From positions 5,146,001-5,210,000 of the forward strand of contig NC_019966.1 of NCBI RefSeq assembly GCF_000328565.1: a DNA stretch of 64,000 nucleotides, in the 5' to 3' direction. This document shows positions 60,177 through 64,000 of this stretch, one piece after another. Below the pieces are notes generated by a model. The model was not told the DNA's origin. It saw nothing but the letters and a program-made list of their open reading frames with translations, and searched no databases. This DNA comes from Mycobacterium sp. JS623. Its GTDB lineage: Bacteria; Actinomycetota; Actinomycetes; Mycobacteriales; Mycobacteriaceae. The position numbers and the translations under genes are program-made. Each line of letters begins with the position of its first letter. The first letter of the stretch is position 1.

Positions 60177-60830
60177 TCAGGCCCACTGTGCGTGGCCTTC
60201 CCGCACCAATGCGCCCGCGGCAGAACCGTTGAGCTCTTCGGTGGTGATGGCCACCAGCAGGTGATCGCGCCAAGCGCCGTCGACGTCGAGGTAGCGCCGC
60301 AGCAGTCCTTCCTCGCGAAAGCCGACCTTTGCCAGCACTGCGCGGCTCGCGGCGTTCTCCGGCCGCACCGTCGCCTCGACCCGGTGCAGCATGACCGGCC
60401 CGAAACAGTGGTCGAGCCCCAGCGCCAGCGCGGCCGTCGCGATCCCGCCACCGGTGGCCGAGCTGGCCACCCAATAGCCGATCCACGCCGACCGCAGCGC
60501 GCCGTGCGTCACGTTGCCGATCGTCAGTTGACCGGTGAACTCCCCGTCCACCTCGATCACGTATGGCAACATCCGGCCCTTGCGGGCCTCGGACCGCAGC
60601 CCTGAACAGACCGAAGGCCACGACGAAACTGCATGTCGCACTTCCCAATTCACCTCGGTTACCGGCTCCCAGGGTTCCAGGTGTGCACGGTCGGCCAGCC
60701 TGATCCGGCTCCAGGACGATGCATCGCGCAGACGCACGGGACGCAGTCGCACCAATCCCCCTGCGACCCGCAGCGGGCCGACCGGCATCGGCCATCCGGG
60801 ATGCAATGAAGTCGAACGCCACAGGTTCAT
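60177..60830 (-). CDS. rimJ: GNAT acetyltransferase, RimJ/RimL type (217 aa)
   Basis: RVAGGLVRLRPVRLRDASSW at the start, WIGYWVASSATGGGIATAALAL (acetyl-CoA loop) and HRVEATVRPENAASRAVLAKVGFREEGLLRRYLDVDGAWRDHLL are the RimJ/RimL family blocks. It probably acetylates N-terminal amino groups of a ribosomal or other protein. I chose ATG 60830; the longer frame overlaps the upstream moeA-like gene. Position is that of Rv0995. It lies 19 bp after the MoeA-like gene. Confidence 0.87.
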   Translation of the reverse strand: MNLWRSTSLHPGWPMPVGPLRVAGGLVRLRPVRLRDASSWSRIRLADRAHLEPWEPVTEVNWEVRHAVSSWPSVCSGLRSEARKGRMLPYVIEVDGEFTGQLTIGNVTHGALRSAWIGYWVASSATGGGIATAALALGLDHCFGPVMLHRVEATVRPENAASRAVLAKVGFREEGLLRRYLDVDGAWRDHLLVAITTEELNGSAAGALVREGHAQWA

Positions 60831-60849
60831 GACGACACGCCGCTGTCGT

Positions 60850-62124
60850 TCAGCCGCGCTGCGCCAAAAACGCGACGTCGACGATCTCGCCGGTGCGGAC
60901 TTGTTCGGCCTCGGTCGGAACCACCACCAAGCAGTTTGCTTCGGCGAGTGTTGCGAGCAGATGCGACGACGCTCCCGGAGCACCGCCGAGGGCCTGCACC
61001 AAGTACTCGCCGGTGTCCTGGTCGCGCATCAACTGGCCACGCAGATAGCCCTTACGGCCCGCCACTGACGAGATCGGAGACAGCGTGCGGGCCTGCACGA
61101 CCCTGCGCATCGGCTGGCGCTTGCCGAGCGTCAGCCGGATCAGCGGTCGCACCATCACCTCGAAGACCACCAGCGCGCTCACCGGATTGGCAGGCAGCAG
61201 GAACACCGGCACCCCCTCAGGGCCCAGTTGGCCGAAGCCTTGCACCGACCCGGGATGCATCGCGATGCGCGTGACTTCCATGTCGCCGAGTTGGGCGAGC
61301 ACCGAGCGGACGCTTTCGGCGGCGGCGCCTCCGACCGCGCCTGCGATCACCACCACCTCTGCGCGATTGACTTGGCCCTCAACAACTTCCCGCAGTTCCT
61401 TGGGGTCGGTGTCGACGATGCCGACGCGGGTCACCTCGGCGCCGGCGTCGCGGCCCGCCGCGGCCAGGGCATAGGAATTGACGTCATAGACCTGCCCGTT
61501 GCCCGGCGTCCGGGAAATGTCGACGAGTTCACCGCCGACGCACATCACCGAGAGCCGGGGCCGCGGGTGCACCAGCACGCGCTCACGACCGACGGCCGCC
61601 AGCAGACCGACCTGGGCCGCGCCGACGATCGTGCCTGCCCGCACGGCGACGTCGCCAGGCTGGACGTCGTCGCCGGTGCGACGGACGTAGGCCCCGGACC
61701 GCACGCCACGCAGCACCGTCACCCTTGACTCGCCGCCGTCGGTCCACCGCAACGGCAGCACCGCATCCGCGAGCGTCGGCATCGGCGCGCCGGTCTGCAC
61801 ACGTGCGGCCTGCCGCGGCTGCAGCCGGCTCGGCGTCCGGGCCCCAGCCTCGATCGAGCCCATCACCGGAAGGCTGACTTCGCGGCCTGCGTCGTCGTCA
61901 GAGTCCGAGCCGTCACCGTCATCGTCGCCACCGACGCCCAGCACGTCCACACTCCGCACGGCGTAACCGTCGATGGCCGCCTGATCGAACCCCGGCAGCG
62001 GGCGTTCGGTGACGACCTCCTCTGCGCACATCAATCCTTGGGCTTCGGCGATCGCCACCCGGACGGGTCGTGGCGCCACCGCGGCGGCCGCTACCCGGGC
62101 CTGCTGCTCCTCCACCGAACGCAC
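60850..62124 (-). CDS. moeA: MoeA/gephyrin-like protein (Glp-like), catalytic motifs degenerate
   Basis: This 424-residue protein has the MoeA domain order: DEALGRVLAEDV-like start, PGFDQAAIDGYAV, GSIEAGA, RVQTGAPMPTLADAVLPL, and the MogA-like domain ending LLPANPVSALVVFEVMVRPLI. Two hallmark motifs are altered. STGDEL reads CVGGELVDI, and SGGVSVG reads IAGAVGGAAAES. An acidic insert (GDDDGDGSDSDDD) lies near residue 65. These changes suggest a scaffold like corynebacterial Glp rather than a molybdenum-cofactor enzyme, although Rv0994 is usually named moeA1. Confidence 0.85.
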   Translation of the reverse strand: MRSVEEQQARVAAAAVAPRPVRVAIAEAQGLMCAEEVVTERPLPGFDQAAIDGYAVRSVDVLGVGGDDDGDGSDSDDDAGREVSLPVMGSIEAGARTPSRLQPRQAARVQTGAPMPTLADAVLPLRWTDGGESRVTVLRGVRSGAYVRRTGDDVQPGDVAVRAGTIVGAAQVGLLAAVGRERVLVHPRPRLSVMCVGGELVDISRTPGNGQVYDVNSYALAAAGRDAGAEVTRVGIVDTDPKELREVVEGQVNRAEVVVIAGAVGGAAAESVRSVLAQLGDMEVTRIAMHPGSVQGFGQLGPEGVPVFLLPANPVSALVVFEVMVRPLIRLTLGKRQPMRRVVQARTLSPISSVAGRKGYLRGQLMRDQDTGEYLVQALGGAPGASSHLLATLAEANCLVVVPTEAEQVRTGEIVDVAFLAQRG

Positions 62125-62162
62125 TGCACGCCTTTCTGCCGTTCAGGAGCCGTCGTGGCGTA

Positions 62163-63074
62163 TCAGCAGTCGATCAGCCCTAATCGCTCCACCAACCACC
62201 GCCGCAACTCGGGGCCGTAGTCGTCGCGCTTCAATGCAAAGTCAACCGCAGCCTTGAGATAGCCGCCAGGATTTCCGAGGTCGTGTCGAGACCCGCGATG
62301 CACGACGACGTGTACTGGATGTCCCTCCTTGATCAACAGCGCGATGGCGTCGGTCAACTGAATCTCGCCGCCGGCGCCATGCGGAACCCGCTTGAGCGCG
62401 TCGAAGATGGCACGGTCCAGCACATAGCGTCCCGCTGCCGCATACGGCGACGGTGCGTCTTCAGCCTTCGGCTTCTCCACCATGCCCTTGACGCGTAACA
62501 CGTTGGGGTTGTTGGTATCTGGCACCTTCTCGACGTCGAACACGCCGTAGGCGCTTATCTCGGTGGGATCCACCTCGATTGCGCACAGCACCGAGCCGCC
62601 GCGTTTGGCGCGCACCTTCGACATGGTTTCCAGCACGCCGGTCGGCAACACCAGATCGTCGGGCAGCAGCACCGCGATCGCGTCTTCGTCGGGCGCCAGA
62701 CTGCCTTCCACGCATCCGACGGCATGCCCGAGGCCAAGGGGTTCGGCCTGCACCACCGACTCGACCTTGATCAGGGCCGGTGCGCGCCGCACCTTCTCCA
62801 GCATGGACGTCTTGCCGCGGGCCTCCAGCGTCCCCTCGAGCACCAGGTCCTCGACGAAGTGGGCGACAACGCTGTCCTTGCCTTCAGAGGTGACGATGAT
62901 CAGCCGTTCGGCACCCGCTTCGGCCGCCTCCGCGGCCACCAATTCGATGCCGGGCGTGTCGACGACGGGCAGCAATTCCTTCGGCACTGTCTTGGTCGCG
63001 GGCAGAAACCGGGTTCCCAAACCCGCTGCGGGGACGACCGCAGTGTGCGGAATCGGTACCTCAGGCCGTGTCAT
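62163..63074 (-). CDS. galU: UTP-glucose-1-phosphate uridylyltransferase
   Basis: This 303-residue enzyme makes UDP-glucose from UTP and glucose-1-phosphate for wall and capsule glycans. Motifs are VVPAAGLGTRFLPATKTVPKELLPVVD (nucleotide-binding, catalytic Arg/Lys), LGLGHAVGCVEGSL, VLLPDDLVLP, MVEKPKAEDAPS and GRYVLD. Length is normal. Matches Rv0993 by order and lies 38 bp before the MoeA-like gene on the same strand. Confidence 0.95.
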   Translation of the reverse strand: MTRPEVPIPHTAVVPAAGLGTRFLPATKTVPKELLPVVDTPGIELVAAEAAEAGAERLIIVTSEGKDSVVAHFVEDLVLEGTLEARGKTSMLEKVRRAPALIKVESVVQAEPLGLGHAVGCVEGSLAPDEDAIAVLLPDDLVLPTGVLETMSKVRAKRGGSVLCAIEVDPTEISAYGVFDVEKVPDTNNPNVLRVKGMVEKPKAEDAPSPYAAAGRYVLDRAIFDALKRVPHGAGGEIQLTDAIALLIKEGHPVHVVVHRGSRHDLGNPGGYLKAAVDFALKRDDYGPELRRWLVERLGLIDC

Positions 63075-63161
63075 CGTTCACACCCTAACGGTCTTAGCTC
63101 GGTTAGGCCGCGAAGGATTGTATTGCGTGCGTTTTGCGACTCCTGCGAAGAGGCTGTCATC

Positions 63162-63755
63162 GTGGACGCCGTGGCGCACTCGACGAAGACGGAGCTACGA
63201 GCCGAGATCCTGACGGCTCGCCGTGCTCTCGCGCCTCAGCTACACGACGCCGAGGCTCATGCGCTGTGCGAACATCTTCCAACCTTCATCGAAGCCGGTG
63301 AAACCGTATGCGCCTACGTGCCTGTCGGTTCAGAGCCCGGCTCGGTGGAGCTGATCGACTCCCTGCTGCGTCGCGAAGTTCGGGTGCTGCTGCCGGTCGC
63401 CCACCACGACGCGGCGGGGTTGCCGGTGCCACTGCTGTGGGGCGAGTACCGCCCCGGCGGCCTGGTGCAGGCACGGTTCGGTTTGCTGGAGCCCACGCAG
63501 CCGTGGCTGCCCGCCGATGCCATCGCCGTCGCCTCGGCGGTGTTGGTGCCGGCGCTCGCGGTCGATCGGACCGGGGTGCGGTTGGGCCGTGGCGCAGGCT
63601 TCTACGACCGCTCGCTGCCGTTGGCCGCGCCCGCCGCGCGACTGGTGGCCGTCGTACGCGACGACGAGTTGGTCGAACGGTTGCCCGCCGAACCGCACGA
63701 CGTCCGGATGACGCATGCGCTGACGCCGAACAGCGGCTTGACCGCGTTGGAGTAG
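63162..63755 (+). CDS. 5-formyltetrahydrofolate cyclo-ligase
   Basis: This 197-residue enzyme converts 5-formyl-THF with ATP to 5,10-methenyl-THF. It shows KTELRAEILTARRAL, VCAYVPVGSEPGSVELI, VRVLLPV, LLWGEYRPG, and the nucleotide/metal site VLVPALAVDRTGVRLGRGAGFYDRSL. GTG 63162 has GAGG eight bases upstream and begins the conserved helix. It is divergent from galU, matching Rv0992c. Confidence 0.92.
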   Translation: MDAVAHSTKTELRAEILTARRALAPQLHDAEAHALCEHLPTFIEAGETVCAYVPVGSEPGSVELIDSLLRREVRVLLPVAHHDAAGLPVPLLWGEYRPGGLVQARFGLLEPTQPWLPADAIAVASAVLVPALAVDRTGVRLGRGAGFYDRSLPLAAPAARLVAVVRDDELVERLPAEPHDVRMTHALTPNSGLTALE

Positions 63756-63846
63756 CGATCAGACATGGGAATGATCGAGCCCACATAGCGGTTCTAGCAC
63801 TTGAGCCGGTAGAGTGCTAAGAAGTTTGACCATCTCGGAGGTTTTT

Positions 63847-64000
63847 GTGCCTACCTATTCCTATGCGTGCACGGAGTGCGGCGACCGGTTCGACGCAGTG
63901 CAGGCCTTCAGCGATAGCGCGCTGACCACCTGCGCCAAGTGCAACGGTCGGCTGCGCAAGCTGTTCGGCAATGTGGGAGTGGTTTTCAAGGGCAGCGGTT
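63847..64000 (+). CDS. FmdB-type zinc-ribbon protein, 5' part (runs off window)
   Basis: GTG 63847 with GGAGG five bases upstream starts PTYSYACTECGDRFDAVQAF, then TCAKCNGRLRKLFGNVGVVF. Two CxxC pairs form the zinc ribbon of the FmdB/Rv0991c family. Rv0991c has been linked to chaperone function under stress. The C-terminal, usually Gly/Ser-rich, part lies outside the window. Confidence 0.9.
   Translation, partial: MPTYSYACTECGDRFDAVQAFSDSALTTCAKCNGRLRKLFGNVGVVFKGSG

Overview
The window looks like a chromosomal segment of an environmental, probably fast-growing Mycobacterium (Mycolicibacterium type). It is GC-rich with frequent GTG starts. The backbone genes follow the M. tuberculosis order from Rv0991c to Rv1005c: FmdB-like zinc ribbon, 5-formyl-THF cyclo-ligase, galU, moeA-like, rimJ-like, Rv0996-like, then pat, alkB-like, arcA, pmt, rsmI and pabB. 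Species cannot be fixed from the sequence alone.

Layout. (1) 0-9.7 kb: a dipeptide/oligopeptide-type ABC importer (Tat lipoprotein binding protein, two permeases, double ATPase) interleaved with two NtaA/DszA-type FMN monooxygenases, two flavin reductases and the start of an MFS transporter. This looks like uptake plus oxidative cleavage of an organosulfur or aminopolycarboxylate-like compound. A 10-nt motif recurs upstream of both monooxygenases at the same distance. (2) 9.8-11.9 kb: an NADH-dehydrogenase-like flavoprotein coupled to an ECF41-type sigma factor. (3) 11.9-25.5 kb: conserved core with pabB, rsmI, pmt, arcA divergent from soxR, an AlkB-like dioxygenase, lipoproteins, an LpqN-family operon, a shikimate-dehydrogenase-like gene and the cAMP-regulated acetyltransferase pat.

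(4) 25.7-42.4 kb: an accessory cluster I cannot match to a described system. It has two large patatin-like phospholipases (one multi-pass membrane, one soluble), a possible CYTH-fold protein, an NNPGN-type peptidoglycan-hydrolase-like protein, a thioredoxin-fold protein without catalytic cysteines, and three paralogues that share both ends but carry zero, one or two lipoyl-like domains in the middle. A fourth large protein shares their C-terminal module, and several unknown proteins complete the set. Three promoter regions in it carry the same 24-nt inverted-repeat motif (ATTCGAGTAG...TACTCACRT), always oriented toward the downstream gene. This implies one regulon and is the main candidate for an undescribed system. 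A phage-type integrase fragment abuts its right edge.

(5) 44.2-58.8 kb: a decaying integrative element at a tRNA-Ala(CGC) gene. A copy of the tRNA 3' end marks its far boundary, TGTTACG repeats lie at both ends, and the integrase beside the tRNA has an in-frame stop. Inside are an IS110-family transposase, a frameshifted and truncated MobF relaxase, two small helix-turn-helix genes, a universal stress protein, an HSL-type esterase and several class III nucleotidyl cyclases. With the copy just outside, five cyclase genes or pseudogenes lie within 14.5 kb. Pat, in the neighbouring core, belongs to a cAMP-responsive family.

(6) 58.9-64 kb: core genes resume. The MoeA-like protein lacks hallmark catalytic motifs and lies near an acidic membrane protein, resembling the Glp/GlpR pair of Corynebacterium.
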